64,000 bases of DNA, from positions 682,001-746,000 of the forward strand of contig NZ_JAUSVA010000002.1 in the NCBI RefSeq assembly GCF_030813695.1, read 5' to 3'. Both the position numbers and the translations under genes were made by a program. Origin of the DNA: Kitasatospora herbaricolor (lineage in GTDB: Bacteria > Actinomycetota > Actinomycetes > Streptomycetales > Streptomycetaceae). A model generated the notes under the pieces. It was not told the DNA's origin. It ran no database searches and worked only from the letters and a program-made list of their open reading frames with translations. Within the stretch, counting starts at the first letter, position 1; the number at the start of each line of letters is the position of its first letter. Below are positions 50,264 to 59,715 of the stretch, piece after piece.

Positions 50264-51187
50264 ATGCTTGATGTGCGGCGTATGCAGGTGTTGAGGGCGG
50301 TCGTGGCCAGTGGGTCCGTCACCGCGGCGGCGCGGAACCTCGGGTACACGCCTTCCGCCGTCAGCCAGCAGATGGCGGTGCTGGAGAAGGAGGCCGGGAT
50401 CGGGCTGCTGGAGCGGACCGGGCGGGGTGTGCGGCCGACGGAGGCCGGGCGGCTGCTCACCGAGTACGCGGCCGCCATCGGCAGGCACGTCGCCGAGGCC
50501 GAGACCGCGCTCGCCGAACTGCGGGCCGGTCGGACGGGCCGGGTGGTGGTCCGGTACTTCGCCACGGCGGGGGCGGCCATGGTGGCTCCCGCCGTGGCGG
50601 CGCTCCGCCGTGAGCAGCCGGGTGTTCAGGTCGATCTCAGGCTGAGCGACGGCGAGGAGGGACTGCTGGAGGTGAAGGGGCGTCGGGCCGACGTGGCCCT
50701 CCTGGTCCGGCCACCGGACGCGCTGCCCGTCGACGGCATCCGGTTCGTGCACCTCGCCGACGACCGGTATCTCGCCGTGCTTCCCCGGGGACACCGGCTG
50801 GCCGAGAAGCGGGTACTCGACCTGACCGACCTCGCCGAGGAGCCCTGGGTGGGCAGCGACCAGCCGGGCCCCTGCCTGGACCCCGTCCTCGACGCCTGCG
50901 CCTCGGCCGGCTTCAGTCCGGACTTCGTGGTCGAGAGCGGGGACTACGCCACCGCGCAGGGGTTCGTCGCTGCCGGGCTCGGCGTGAGCCTGATCCCGGA
51001 ACTGGGGCTGGGCAACCGCCATCCCCACGTGCTGGTGCGCGAGGTCCGCAACCCGGAGCCGGTCCGGGTGATCTACGCGGCGGTACGGGAGCCCCTGCCC
51101 CTCCGGCCCGCCCTGCACCGACTGCTCGACGCGCTGCGGAACGCGCCGTCCGACGCATCGAGCGCCGAGCCCGGGCCCCGGGGCTGA
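50264..51187 (+). CDS. LysR-family transcriptional regulator
   Basis: The 307-residue protein starts MLDVRRMQVLRAVVASGSVT, with the LysR helix-turn-helix at residues 5-62 (AARNLGYTPSAVSQQMAVLE; GIGLLERTGRGVRPTEAGRL) and a periplasmic-binding-like effector domain (about 90-295). The ATG at 50264 lies 96 bases from the divergent EamA exporter. The gap holds TAAG-containing half sites (TAAGACAAG, TTAAGCTGTCCTA). Co-inducer unknown. Confidence 0.9.
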   Translation: MLDVRRMQVLRAVVASGSVTAAARNLGYTPSAVSQQMAVLEKEAGIGLLERTGRGVRPTEAGRLLTEYAAAIGRHVAEAETALAELRAGRTGRVVVRYFATAGAAMVAPAVAALRREQPGVQVDLRLSDGEEGLLEVKGRRADVALLVRPPDALPVDGIRFVHLADDRYLAVLPRGHRLAEKRVLDLTDLAEEPWVGSDQPGPCLDPVLDACASAGFSPDFVVESGDYATAQGFVAAGLGVSLIPELGLGNRHPHVLVREVRNPEPVRVIYAAVREPLPLRPALHRLLDALRNAPSDASSAEPGPRG

Positions 51188-51306
51188 TCAACGGCAACGC
51201 CGGGAAAAAGGGCCGCAGCTGTCAGGCTGTTGGGGAGGTTGGTGCAGGGGCGCCCTCCGGTGCCGGCCGGGGCAGGCTGCAGGCGTCGCGGCGCCGTGCC
51301 AGGAGC

Positions 51307-51645
51307 TCAGATGGTCCCGCGGAGCTTCGCCAGTGCCTCGTTGAGCAGGATTTCGCCGTCCTCCTGGCTGCGGCGCTGCCGGACGTAGCCCAGGTGCGTC
51401 CGGTAGGGGGCGGTGCCCTGGGCGACCGGGACGTCGTCGGGGTCGGGGCCGGCGGGCAGGCCGCAGTTGCGACAGTCCCAGGTCGGCGGGACCGCTGCCT
51501 CGACCGCGAAGGTGATCTGGGTCCGGTGACCGTTGCCGCACCAGAACGACACCGCCGTCCGAGGAGCGAGTTCGCCGCGCTCGGACTCCCCCATCGGCCC
51601 CGAACCGATCCGCGCACCCCTGATGCCGCCACGTCCCTGTGCCAC
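51307..51645 (-). CDS. rbpA: RNA polymerase-binding protein RbpA
   Basis: The GTG at 51645 follows GAGGAGAACGATC. The 112-residue protein has the RbpA architecture: a basic N-terminal tail (VAQGRGGIRGARIGSGPMGE), a zinc/core domain with FWCGNGH and WDCRNCG, a basic linker, and a C-terminal sigma-interaction helix (RTHLGYVRQRRSQEDGEILL). RbpA binds the group-1/2 sigma factor and the β' subunit and stabilises open complexes. Whether this is the main or a second copy cannot be told from this window. Confidence 0.92.
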   Translation of the reverse strand: MAQGRGGIRGARIGSGPMGESERGELAPRTAVSFWCGNGHRTQITFAVEAAVPPTWDCRNCGLPAGPDPDDVPVAQGTAPYRTHLGYVRQRRSQEDGEILLNEALAKLRGTI

Positions 51646-51864
51646 GATCGTTCTCCTCGGCCATGATGTCCACGCCTCGGATGTGCATGGGGACGCTCAG
51701 CGTACGGCTACTCCCGGCAAAAGCCGACCACGGGCCCCGCCCGTGGCAGCTGTGGACGTCGGCCCGGATCCCCTGGTACGAGGCACCCGGTGCTCAGGAG
51801 GACCGCGGGTCGGCCGGTCGACGGGGCGGATCCGCCAGCCGCGTCATCGCGGAGACCAGCCCGG

Positions 51865-53502
51865 TCAGTCGTCGTAGACGGTGCCGGGCGGCGGGGTCAG
51901 GCCGGTGAGGAGGTAGTTGTCGATGGCGTCCCGGGTGCGGGCGGCGCCGCGGGCCAGGTAGCTGGTGTGCCCGTCGCCCTCGCGCGTCACCAGCACGCCG
52001 GACGGCAGTTGGGCCGCCAGGTGAACGGCCCACGGGTAGGCCGTCGAGGGGTCGTGGGTGGCGTTGGTGATCAGGATCGGTGGCGCGTGGCGGACGGCCG
52101 CGGGCCGGGGCGGGTTCACCACCGGTGCCGGCCAGCCGATGCAGCCCGTGAGGATGGTCCACGACTGGGACGCGCCCCCGAGCCGGGGGGCTACCGTCCG
52201 GCCGAGCCGTTGCAGTCGCTGCAGGTCGGCCAGGGTGCGGACCGGTGTCGGCCAGTCGAGGCACTCGATCGCGATCGCGCTGCCGTTCACCTCGCCGTCG
52301 CTCGGGCCGGTGGCGAGCGGGGGCGAGAACGCCGACGCGTCGCCGTTCCGCGCCTGCTGGAGCGCGAGGGCCAGCTCGCCCTGGCGCGCCGGGAACAGCA
52401 GCATCCCCTGCAGGTTGAGCCGGATGTCCTCGCCGGTCACGGACGGCCTGCAGTTTCCCGACCGGACGCAGGCAGGCGCCGGGACCGGCGTGCGGTCGGC
52501 GGCCGCCACCAGGTCGTCGAACATCCGCCCCACGTCGGTGCCGTGGAGTGCGCAGGAGGTGTCCTGCGCACACCGGTCGGCGAACCGCCGGAAGGAGTCC
52601 TCGTAGGCCTGCGCCTCGTCCTTGAACAGGGTGGTCGTCGGGAGCGAGTGGTCGAGTGCGCCGTCCAGTGCCAGCGTCCTGATCCGGTCGGGGAAGAGTT
52701 CGGCGTAGGCCGTGCCGAGTTGGGAGCCGTACGACAGGCCGAGGTAGTTGAGTGCGCCTTGGCCCAGCGCCCGGCGCAGCACCTCGAGGTCCCGGGCGGC
52801 ACTGACGGTGTCCAGGTGCTCCAGCAGGGGCCCGGTGAGGCGGCGGCAGCTAAGGCCCAGTTCGCGGTTCCGTTCGACCAGGCGCCGGAACCCGGCCTCG
52901 TCCGTCGGGAAGAGGGAGACCTGGCGGTTGAGCAGCTCCGGGTCGCAGCGCACCGGGCTGCTGAGTCCGACGCCGCGCGGGTCCAGGCCGATCAGGTCGA
53001 AGTGCTCCCGGGTGGCGGCGGTGAACAGGCCGGCCCCCAGGGACTCCGCGTACACGAGTTCGGTGCCGGATCCGCCGGGACCGCCGGGGTCGAAGAAGAG
53101 GCTGCCGACGGGGTGCGCGCCGGTCGCCCGGAGGCGGTTCACCGTGACCGTGGTCTTCGCTCCGCGCGGGCGGGCGTAGTCCACCGGCACCTGGACGGAG
53201 GCGCACTGCAGCCCGCCCGGCGCGCCGGGGAACGGGCAGGCCGTCCAGTTCAGGGGCTGGGCCGGGAGTTCGTCGGCCGCTGCGGCGGTGGCGGCCGCGG
53301 CACTGCCGTCCGCAGTTGCGGCTGCCGCGGTGGGCAGCACCAGGGTCCCGGCGATCAGCGCCACCGTGGCGGCGACGCCGGTCGTCCGGGTCGTCCAGAC
53401 CCGGTACGGCGATCCGCTCGCCCTCGCCGGGCGGAGTCGGCGGAGTCGGCGGGGTGGGCGGGGCCGATCGCGGTCCTGCGGGGCGCGCGGTGGTGTCGTC
53501 AT
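51865..53502 (-). CDS. Secreted alpha/beta hydrolase of the TAP-like (SlpD/E) peptidase family
   Basis: About 545 residues with a twin-arginine-rich N-terminus (RRLRRLRPARA), a hydrophobic signal segment (TGVAATVALIAGTLVLPTAA) and a mature domain beginning LNWTACPFP. The catalytic Ser lies in GLSYGSQLG, after FFDPGGPGGSG (oxyanion). The late Asp (NATHDPSTAYPW) and His (GDGHTSYLARG) complete the triad, as in tripeptidyl aminopeptidases. It trims extracellular peptides. The ATG at 53502 was taken; a GTG four codons upstream (53514) is possible. Confidence 0.88.
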   Translation of the reverse strand: MTTPPRAPQDRDRPRPPRRLRRLRPARASGSPYRVWTTRTTGVAATVALIAGTLVLPTAAAATADGSAAAATAAAADELPAQPLNWTACPFPGAPGGLQCASVQVPVDYARPRGAKTTVTVNRLRATGAHPVGSLFFDPGGPGGSGTELVYAESLGAGLFTAATREHFDLIGLDPRGVGLSSPVRCDPELLNRQVSLFPTDEAGFRRLVERNRELGLSCRRLTGPLLEHLDTVSAARDLEVLRRALGQGALNYLGLSYGSQLGTAYAELFPDRIRTLALDGALDHSLPTTTLFKDEAQAYEDSFRRFADRCAQDTSCALHGTDVGRMFDDLVAAADRTPVPAPACVRSGNCRPSVTGEDIRLNLQGMLLFPARQGELALALQQARNGDASAFSPPLATGPSDGEVNGSAIAIECLDWPTPVRTLADLQRLQRLGRTVAPRLGGASQSWTILTGCIGWPAPVVNPPRPAAVRHAPPILITNATHDPSTAYPWAVHLAAQLPSGVLVTREGDGHTSYLARGAARTRDAIDNYLLTGLTPPPGTVYDD

Positions 53503-53822
53503 GCCGCCCACCATCCCGCGATCGGCGCGGCCCAGTCCCTGGAGACAGCAGGCCGGTTGGGGGTGGGGCTGGCCCCACCCCCGGGCGCTGGAGGACGCCC
53601 GGGGCGGGGCCGGCTCCTCGCTCCGGCGCGCCGGACGAACCGGGAGCCCTGCCCCGGTAGAAGCCGGTGAGCACTACGGTGAGGGCGATCCGCCCTGCCC
53701 GGGCCTTCCCCGACCGATCCGCCCCGCCCCGCACAGCCGTGGCACGACCTGCACTGCCAGGCCCTTACTGCCCCACCCCGCCCCGCCCTGCCGGGCCCGC
53801 CCCGTCCGAAGGAGACCAGCCG

Positions 53823-54290
53823 ATGACCACCGCCCGGCCCGCCGTGCCGGCGGACGCCGACGAACTGCTGCGGCTGCGCGTCGCCGTCCGCGACGGCGGC
53901 CCGCTCACCGAGCACTGGCAGGGCGTCTTCCGCGACGACATGCGCGCCCGCCTCGGCAGCGACCCCGACCTGCTCGGGTACGTCGTGCCCGTCGACGGCG
54001 GGCTCGCGGCGTGCGCCATCGGGATGGTGCACCGCGGCTACCGCGGTCCGGCCCACCCCACCGGCAGGTGGGGCCGGATCCACACGGTGGCCACCGATCC
54101 GGCCCACCAGCGGCGCGGTCACGGACGCGCCGTCACCTCCGCCCTCGTGGAAGCCCTCAAGGACGCCGGTTGCGGCTCCGTCGAACTCCGCGCCACCGAG
54201 GCCGGCGCCGGTCTCTACCGCGCCCTCGGCTTCGAGCCCGTGGGCGGCTTCATGGCACTGAGGCCCGGCCCGGGAGGGTGGGTGCGGTGA
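53823..54290 (+). CDS. GNAT-family N-acetyltransferase
   Basis: The ATG at 53823 follows GAAGGAGACCAGCCG. The 155-residue protein has the GNAT acetyl-CoA motif HTVATDPAHQRRGHGRAVTS (Q/RxxGxG/A form) and the following ALVEALKDAGCGSVELRATE, then LYRALGFEPVGGFMALRPG. The substrate is unknown. A hairpin follows at 54350. Confidence 0.88.
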   Translation: MTTARPAVPADADELLRLRVAVRDGGPLTEHWQGVFRDDMRARLGSDPDLLGYVVPVDGGLAACAIGMVHRGYRGPAHPTGRWGRIHTVATDPAHQRRGHGRAVTSALVEALKDAGCGSVELRATEAGAGLYRALGFEPVGGFMALRPGPGGWVR

Positions 54291-54349
54291 GCGCGTTCGT
54301 CCGCTCCCCCGGCCACCGGCACCTCGGTGTCCGACGGCGCGTCCGCCCC

Positions 54350-54384
54350 GGACGGCGGCGCGGCGGGGTGCCGCCGCGCCGTCC
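54350..54384 (+). terminator. Hairpin after the GNAT gene
   Basis: CCGCCGCGCCGTCC pairs with the matching left arm GGACGGC-GGC-GCGGCGG (3-base bulge) around a 4-base loop, 60 bases beyond the stop and 67 bases before the convergent gene's stop. Confidence 0.5.
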
Positions 54385-54450
54385 CTCCGGCTGCTCGGCC
54401 GGTGCCGGCCCGGCGTCCGCCGTTGCCCGGTCAGGTCCCGGCCGGGCCGT

Positions 54451-55035
54451 TCAGCGGTGCACCAGGGCGGCGGTGGGACGGCCGTCCGCGTCCAGTACCG
54501 GCACCACGCGGTACCCGTCGGTGTCGACCAGCATCACCAGCGCGGGACCGCCCGCCGTCCGGTCGGGGAGCATCAGCCAGCCGTCCGCGAACTCCGCACC
54601 GGCCGGGCCCCCGGCGGAGCGCGCGGCGGTCGCCCGGTCGAGCAGGGCGGCCCGGCCGGCCGCCGGGAGGGCGTGCAGCACCAGGACGCCCGAGTCGGTG
54701 TCGATCCGGTCCCCGTCCTCGCCCGCCGCCACCGGCGGGGTGTCGCCGTGCTGCAGCAGCAGGGCGACGACCGACGGGTGCTGCGGGGCCGCGCCCGGGA
54801 CGGGATCCGTGCCCGGGACGGGATCGGCGTCCAGGACGGGTTCGGCGTCCAGGACGAGGTAGGCGACGCCGGCGCCGAAGCCGAACGCGTCGCCGCCCTC
54901 TGCGTCCTCGAGCCAGCACTCATCGGCACCGGAGAGGTCGAGCGCGCCGGCCCGGCGCAGCCGCCAGGGGCCCGCCACCTCCTCTCCCCGGTCGAGGGCG
55001 GGCAGGGCGGCGAGCAGCGCGGGCAGGAAGTCCAT
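54451..55035 (-). CDS. Hypothetical protein (194 aa), unrecognised
   Basis: The soluble acidic protein (MDFLPALLAALPALDRGEEV; CWLEDAEGGDAFGFGAGVAY) contains a short internal repeat (VLDAEPVLDADPVPGTDPVP) and ends HR. It has no membrane segment or known catalytic motif. The repeat suggests a variable loop. It lies downstream of the RpiR gene on the same strand but 220 bases away, so membership of that operon is uncertain. Confidence 0.6.
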   Translation of the reverse strand: MDFLPALLAALPALDRGEEVAGPWRLRRAGALDLSGADECWLEDAEGGDAFGFGAGVAYLVLDAEPVLDADPVPGTDPVPGAAPQHPSVVALLLQHGDTPPVAAGEDGDRIDTDSGVLVLHALPAAGRAALLDRATAARSAGGPAGAEFADGWLMLPDRTAGGPALVMLVDTDGYRVVPVLDADGRPTAALVHR

Positions 55036-55257
55036 ACCGTGCCTGACGCGGCCGGGAGCCGGTTCGGTTTCTCGCGCCGGACGGCCACCGGTGCCGCTGG
55101 GACCACGCTCCCGGCTCCCGGCGCGGATCCTGACCCCTGCTCCGGCACCGGCCCCCGACCGGCAGCGCCCGCCGCGAGCCCGGGCGTGCCCCGAAGGCGG
55201 CGTGGACGCCAGGTGAGGCCGGTGTCGAACTGGGCCGGTGTCAGGTGGGACCCGGCG

Positions 55258-56145
55258 TCAGGTGAGGCCGGCCCGCTCGGCGGTCTCCTCGCCGCGCTGC
55301 ATGTGCTGGTGGGCGCTCTCGCCGAGGGCGGTGATGACGCCGGCCACCACGGTCTCCACCACGGCCAGGGTCGGCACCAGGCTGTCGTAGGGCGAGGGTG
55401 CGCCGACCTGGCTGGAGAGGACGACCTCGGCCTGGGTGCTGACGGGCGAGAGCCAGGTGTCGGTGAAGAGGACCACACGGCCGCCGGCGTCCCGGACGAG
55501 CTCGGCCATGGTGACCTTGTCGTCCTCGTAGCGGCGGTAGTCGAACACGACCAGGACGTCCCGGCGGCCCGTCGAGGCGAGGTGCGCGGTGCGTTCGACC
55601 GGCCGGTCGGGCAGGAAGCGGACTTCGTCGCGCAGCTGCATGAGGTGCAGGCCGAGGTACTGGGCCAGCAGGTGGGTGAAGCGCCCGCCCGCGAGGGTGA
55701 TGCGGCGCTTCGGGTCGGACAGCAGCTGGACGGCGCGTTCCAGGTCGTGCGGCGGTACTTCGGCGAGGGTGCGGTCCACGGCGGTGGTGAACACCTCGCG
55801 ACCGCGTCCCAGCAGCGCCGCGGGGCCGGCGTCCGCGCCCGCCGCGCCGTCCGCCGCCGCGGCGCCGTAGCCGCCGGCGGTGTAGAGGGTCAGCGGTGAG
55901 GCGTGCCGTTCGTCGAGTTCGGCGCGCAGGGCCGTCTGGAAGTCGGGGAAGCCGCGGTAACCGAGGCGGGTGACGAACCGCAGGACGGTGGGCGCGCTGA
56001 CGTCGGCGCGTTCGGCGAGGGTCGCGATGGTCTCGAACCCGGCCGCCGGCCAGCCCGCCAGGAGTACCCGGCCCACCTTGCGCTCGGCGGGGCTGCAGTC
56101 GCCGAGCCTCTGCCGGATGTCCTCGGCGAGCGTGGGGGAGGCCAT
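55258..56145 (-). CDS. MurR/RpiR-family regulator of the cyanophycinase locus
   Basis: The 295-residue protein has the RpiR N-terminal helix-turn-helix (SPAERKVGRVLLAGWPAAGF; ETIATLAERADVSAPTVLRF; VTRLGYRGFPDFQTALRAEL) and a C-terminal SIS domain (residues 125-270: RITLAGGRFTHLLAQYLGLH; DVLVVFDYRRYEDDK). SIS domains bind phospho-sugars or other ligands. It is the last gene of a minus-strand run encoding an ABC importer, an M20 peptidase and a cyanophycinase, and is its likely regulator. Confidence 0.9.
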   Translation of the reverse strand: MASPTLAEDIRQRLGDCSPAERKVGRVLLAGWPAAGFETIATLAERADVSAPTVLRFVTRLGYRGFPDFQTALRAELDERHASPLTLYTAGGYGAAAADGAAGADAGPAALLGRGREVFTTAVDRTLAEVPPHDLERAVQLLSDPKRRITLAGGRFTHLLAQYLGLHLMQLRDEVRFLPDRPVERTAHLASTGRRDVLVVFDYRRYEDDKVTMAELVRDAGGRVVLFTDTWLSPVSTQAEVVLSSQVGAPSPYDSLVPTLAVVETVVAGVITALGESAHQHMQRGEETAERAGLT

Positions 56146-56260
56146 GGTGCGCGATCCTTTCGCGGGGCGGCGGCTGCCACCCGGTCGGACGGGGACGGAC
56201 GTGATCTCCGCAGCCTAGCGGCGCGCCGGGCCGCGGAGGGCGTCCTGACCGGATCGGCGC

Positions 56261-57544
56261 TCAGGGTGCGAGCGGGGCGACGGCGATGTCGAGCTGGGTG
56301 AGGGAGGCGGCGCTGCGTCCGTCGGTGGTCCAGGCGCGGGTGTCGCCGGTCCTGGTGAAGGTGACCCGGAAGGCGGGGGCCGACTCGTAGGTGGTGGCGG
56401 TGGCGCTGCGCTGCGCGCGGGTCGCGGCGAGGGCGCGGGCGGTGCCGCTGAAGGAGTACGGGACGCCGTCGGGGTTGTCGACGGAGTGGAAGACGTCGTT
56501 GGCGGCGGGCACGGGGGTGGTGCCGGCCGGGCGCAGCGGGCGCCGGTCGGCGGCGGGCCGGGCCTGCCAGGTGCGGGGGTCGTACCGGTCGCCGTCGGTG
56601 AGGTAGCTGTACCGGACGTGCTCGACGGACCAGCCGCCGGGGCCGGCGTGGGTGCGGGCGCGGCGCAGGTCGAGGACGGAGACGCCGTGGGTTCCGAGCA
56701 CCCGCAGGGTCTCCTGGCGGGTGCCGGTGTGCTCCACCTCGACGGCGGTGTCCTCGTCGAGGGCGAAGACCCGGTCGCGGCCGGTGTCGGCGGCGAGCCG
56801 CAGGGCGCGGCCCTCCCGGCCGTCCGTGCCGGTGTGGGTGTCGATCAGCCCGGCGCCGAAGAAGCCGAACCCTCCCTCGGGCAGGTAGCCGAGCCTGGTG
56901 GCGTCCTCGAAGTAGCCCGGCGCGGAGCCGTCGCGCAGGGCCTGGTAGCTCTCGCCGCCGGTGACCATGTCCGGGCCGGCGGCGATCTGGGCACCGGCGC
57001 TGGACCCGGCGACGACGGCTCCGGCGGCGAGCTTGGCCCGCATCGCGGCCAGCACCTTGGAGTCGGTGTGGGCGGCGCCGTGCAGCAGGCTGGTGACGTA
57101 GCGGTACTGGTCGCCGCCGCCGAGGAAGAACCCGGTCATCGAGTTGACCTGGGCCACCACGGCGTCGGAGTCGGCAGCGGCGACGTGCTCGATGTCGATC
57201 GGCACCCACTGGGCGTCGGCCGCGCCGTACTGCTTGAACAGGTCCGCGTAGTAGGCGCCGTTGCAGGCGGAGTTGGAGCAGGTCGCCGGGTCGGCGGCGT
57301 CCGGGTCCTGGCTGGGCGGGACCGAGGCGGCGGTGAGGACCCCGATCCGGGCCCGGCCCGCGCCGCCGGCCTTGGCGACGATCTCCTGGTAGATGCGGAC
57401 GTCCTTGAGCCCGCCGCCGACCAGGATCAGTGTTCCGCCGGCGTGGCGGGGGGCCGTGGCGGACGCGGCGGGGACGGCGGTGACGGCGAGCAGGCAGGCC
57501 GCAGCGACGACGGTGGCGGCTCTGAGCGTTCTGTTGCGGGACAC
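56261..57544 (-). CDS. Exported cyanophycinase-family peptidase (S51)
   Basis: Signal peptide (residues 1-31) followed by the S51/class-I glutamine-amidotransferase-like fold. Nucleophile S182 in AGSSAG, a glycine-rich GGGDQYRYV at 142-150, and GLIDTHTGTDGREGRALRL holding the His are the cyanophycinase hallmarks. A C-terminal 100-residue extension is shared with the second copy at 61979. Cyanophycinases cleave cyanophycin (multi-L-arginyl-poly-aspartate) to β-Asp-Arg dipeptides. Export fits use of extracellular polymer. Substrate specificity is inferred from the family. Confidence 0.85.
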   Translation of the reverse strand: MSRNRTLRAATVVAAACLLAVTAVPAASATAPRHAGGTLILVGGGLKDVRIYQEIVAKAGGAGRARIGVLTAASVPPSQDPDAADPATCSNSACNGAYYADLFKQYGAADAQWVPIDIEHVAAADSDAVVAQVNSMTGFFLGGGDQYRYVTSLLHGAAHTDSKVLAAMRAKLAAGAVVAGSSAGAQIAAGPDMVTGGESYQALRDGSAPGYFEDATRLGYLPEGGFGFFGAGLIDTHTGTDGREGRALRLAADTGRDRVFALDEDTAVEVEHTGTRQETLRVLGTHGVSVLDLRRARTHAGPGGWSVEHVRYSYLTDGDRYDPRTWQARPAADRRPLRPAGTTPVPAANDVFHSVDNPDGVPYSFSGTARALAATRAQRSATATTYESAPAFRVTFTRTGDTRAWTTDGRSAASLTQLDIAVAPLAP

Positions 57545-57741
57545 GCGGGACTCCTGAGGAGAGGTGACGTGGTGAAGGGGACGGGGCGCGGGGGTGGGGC
57601 CGGGCTCGCGGTGGCGCGCCCGGCCCCGGTTCCGGCGGCCGGATCCGGGCCGGCGCCGGGGTTCGCAGCTGCCGGGATCGGAGCTGCCGGGGATCAGGAC
57701 ACCCGGGGATCAGGGCCGCCGGGGATCAGGACACCCGGGGA

Positions 57742-58950
57742 TCAGGACTCCCGGCCGAGCCTGGCGACGGTGGCGGCCAGGATGGCGACGCGGGTCGGCA
57801 CGGTGGAGGTGTCGAGCCACTCCTGCGGGGTGTGGTCGGCCCCGCCGACCGGTCCGAGACCGTCCAGCGTGGGCACCCCCGTCCCGGCGATCAGGTTGGC
57901 GTCGCCCACTCCCCCGGTGGCCGCGGCGCCGACGGTCACGCCGAGGTCGGCGGCAGCGCCGCGGGCGACGGCGTAGATCGCGCGGGCGGCCGGGGTGTCC
58001 TCCATCGGCGGGCACAGGTCGACCTGGACGACGGTCGTGGTGGTGCCGGGCACGACCTCCCGGGCGGCGAGCGCGCGCACGGCGTCGGCCGCCAGGTGCA
58101 GGCCCGCGGTGGTGGTGGCCCGGACCTCGATGCGCAGTTCGGCCTCGGGGCAGACGATGTTGGGGCGGGTGCCGGCCCGCAGCACGCCCACGTTGACGGT
58201 GACGCCGGGCCAGCGGCCGTTGAGCTCCTGGAGAGCGACGACGTGGTGCGCCGCGGCGAGCGCCGCGTTGGCCCCGCGTTCCGGTTCGATGCCGGCGTGG
58301 GCGGCCCGCCCGGTGACGACGAACTGGAAGTCGGCGACCCCCTTGCGCTCGGTCACCAGGTCGCCGTTCTCCCGGGCGCACTCCAGGGCGAGCGCGTAGT
58401 CCGCCCCGGCGGCGACGCTTTCGGTCACCGGGCGGCTGGCCGGTGAGCCGATCTCCTCGTCCGGGGTGGCGAGCAGTACCAGCTCGGCGCAGTCGTCCCA
58501 GCCGGCCCGCAGCAGGATCTCGACGGCGGTCACACCGGCCAGCAGGCCGCCCTTGTCGTCGCTGACGCCGGGCCCGTGGGCGATGGCGCCGACCATGGAG
58601 AAGGGCCGTTCGGCGGCGGTGCCGTCCTCGAAGACGGTGTCCATGTGGCCTGCCAGCAGGATCCGCCGGCCGCCGGCCGCGTGGCTGAGCCGGCCGGTGC
58701 GGCGGGCCACCAGGACGTCGCCCGTCACCGGTCCCTGCTCGGGGTCGGGCCGGGTGCGCTCGACGGTGAAGCCGAGCCCGTGCAGGCGGGTCGCGAGGAG
58801 GTCGGCGACCCGGTTGACGCCGCGCGGGCTGTAGGAGCCGGAGTCGACGGCGACCAGTTCGGCGAGGTCGGCCAGGTAGCGGGGCAGTGCGGCTTCGGCG
58901 AGCGGGAGCAGCTCGACGGCGGTGACGGCGCTGCGGGCGGGGGCGCTCAC
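57742..58950 (-). CDS. M20-family metallopeptidase (carboxypeptidase G2-like)
   Basis: The 402-residue cytoplasmic protein has the M20 metal ligands: H in [11 protein letters not shown] in [12 protein letters not shown] in [10 protein letters not shown] in LALECAREN and H in [11 protein letters not shown] dimerisation domain (about 200-310) interrupts the catalytic one. The start overlaps the stop of the ABC ATPase gene (four bases). Within this locus it most likely hydrolyses the imported dipeptide; family members cleave C-terminal amino acids, often with glutamate or modified residues. Confidence 0.88.
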   Translation of the reverse strand: MSAPARSAVTAVELLPLAEAALPRYLADLAELVAVDSGSYSPRGVNRVADLLATRLHGLGFTVERTRPDPEQGPVTGDVLVARRTGRLSHAAGGRRILLAGHMDTVFEDGTAAERPFSMVGAIAHGPGVSDDKGGLLAGVTAVEILLRAGWDDCAELVLLATPDEEIGSPASRPVTESVAAGADYALALECARENGDLVTERKGVADFQFVVTGRAAHAGIEPERGANAALAAAHHVVALQELNGRWPGVTVNVGVLRAGTRPNIVCPEAELRIEVRATTTAGLHLAADAVRALAAREVVPGTTTTVVQVDLCPPMEDTPAARAIYAVARGAAADLGVTVGAAATGGVGDANLIAGTGVPTLDGLGPVGGADHTPQEWLDTSTVPTRVAILAATVARLGRES

Positions 58951-59711
58951 AGGACCTTGGACAGGAACGCCTTGGTGCGTTCCTGCTCCGGGTCGCCGAG
59001 GACACGGCGGGGGTCGCCGGCTTCGACCACGACGCCTTCGTCCATGAAGACGGCGGTGTCGCCGACCTCGCGGGCGAAGCCGATCTCGTGGGTGACGACG
59101 ACCATGGTCATGCCGTCGGCGGCCAGGTCGCGCATGACGTCGAGGACGTCCCCGACGAGTTCCGGGTCGAGGGCGGAGGTGGGCTCGTCGAAGAGCATCA
59201 GCTTGGGCTTCATCGCCAGCGCGCGGGCGATCGCGACCCGTTGCTGCTGCCCGCCCGACAACTGCGACGGGTAGTGGTCGGCGCGGTCGGCGAGGCCGAC
59301 GCGGTCCAGCAGGCGCAGGGCCTCTCGGCGGGCGTCGGCGCGGTTGACGCCCGCGACCCTGACCGGGGCCTCGGTCACGTTCTGCAGCGCGGTGAGGTGG
59401 GGGAAGAGGTTGAAGCGCTGGAAGACCATGCCGATCTCGCGGCGCCGCTGGGCGACCTCGCTCTCGCGCAGTTCGTGCAGCCTGTCACCGCTGCGGCGGT
59501 AGCCGACGAGGTCGCCGTCGACGGCGAGGAGTCCGCCGTCGACCCGCTCCAGGTGGTTGATGCAGCGCAGGAAGGTGGACTTGCCGGAGCCGGAGGGCCC
59601 CAGCAGGCAGCACACCTGGCCGCGTTCGACGGTCAGGTCGATGCCCTTGAGGACGTCGAGCCTGCCGAAGTGCTTGCGCACGCCCTGGGCGTGCACCATG
59701 GGCCGGGCCAT
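58947..59711 (-). CDS. Polar amino-acid ABC transporter ATPase
   Basis: The 254-residue protein has Walker [21 protein letters not shown], the Q-loop [11 protein letters not shown], signature [16 protein letters not shown], Walker [15 protein letters not shown] and H-loop VVTHEIGF, matching GlnQ/HisP-type ATPases. It energises import through the permease encoded 4 bases upstream. It overlaps the M20 gene by four bases. Confidence 0.93.
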   Translation of the reverse strand: MARPMVHAQGVRKHFGRLDVLKGIDLTVERGQVCCLLGPSGSGKSTFLRCINHLERVDGGLLAVDGDLVGYRRSGDRLHELRESEVAQRRREIGMVFQRFNLFPHLTALQNVTEAPVRVAGVNRADARREALRLLDRVGLADRADHYPSQLSGGQQQRVAIARALAMKPKLMLFDEPTSALDPELVGDVLDVMRDLAADGMTMVVVTHEIGFAREVGDTAVFMDEGVVVEAGDPRRVLGDPEQERTKAFLSKVL

Positions 59712-59715
59712 CGGT

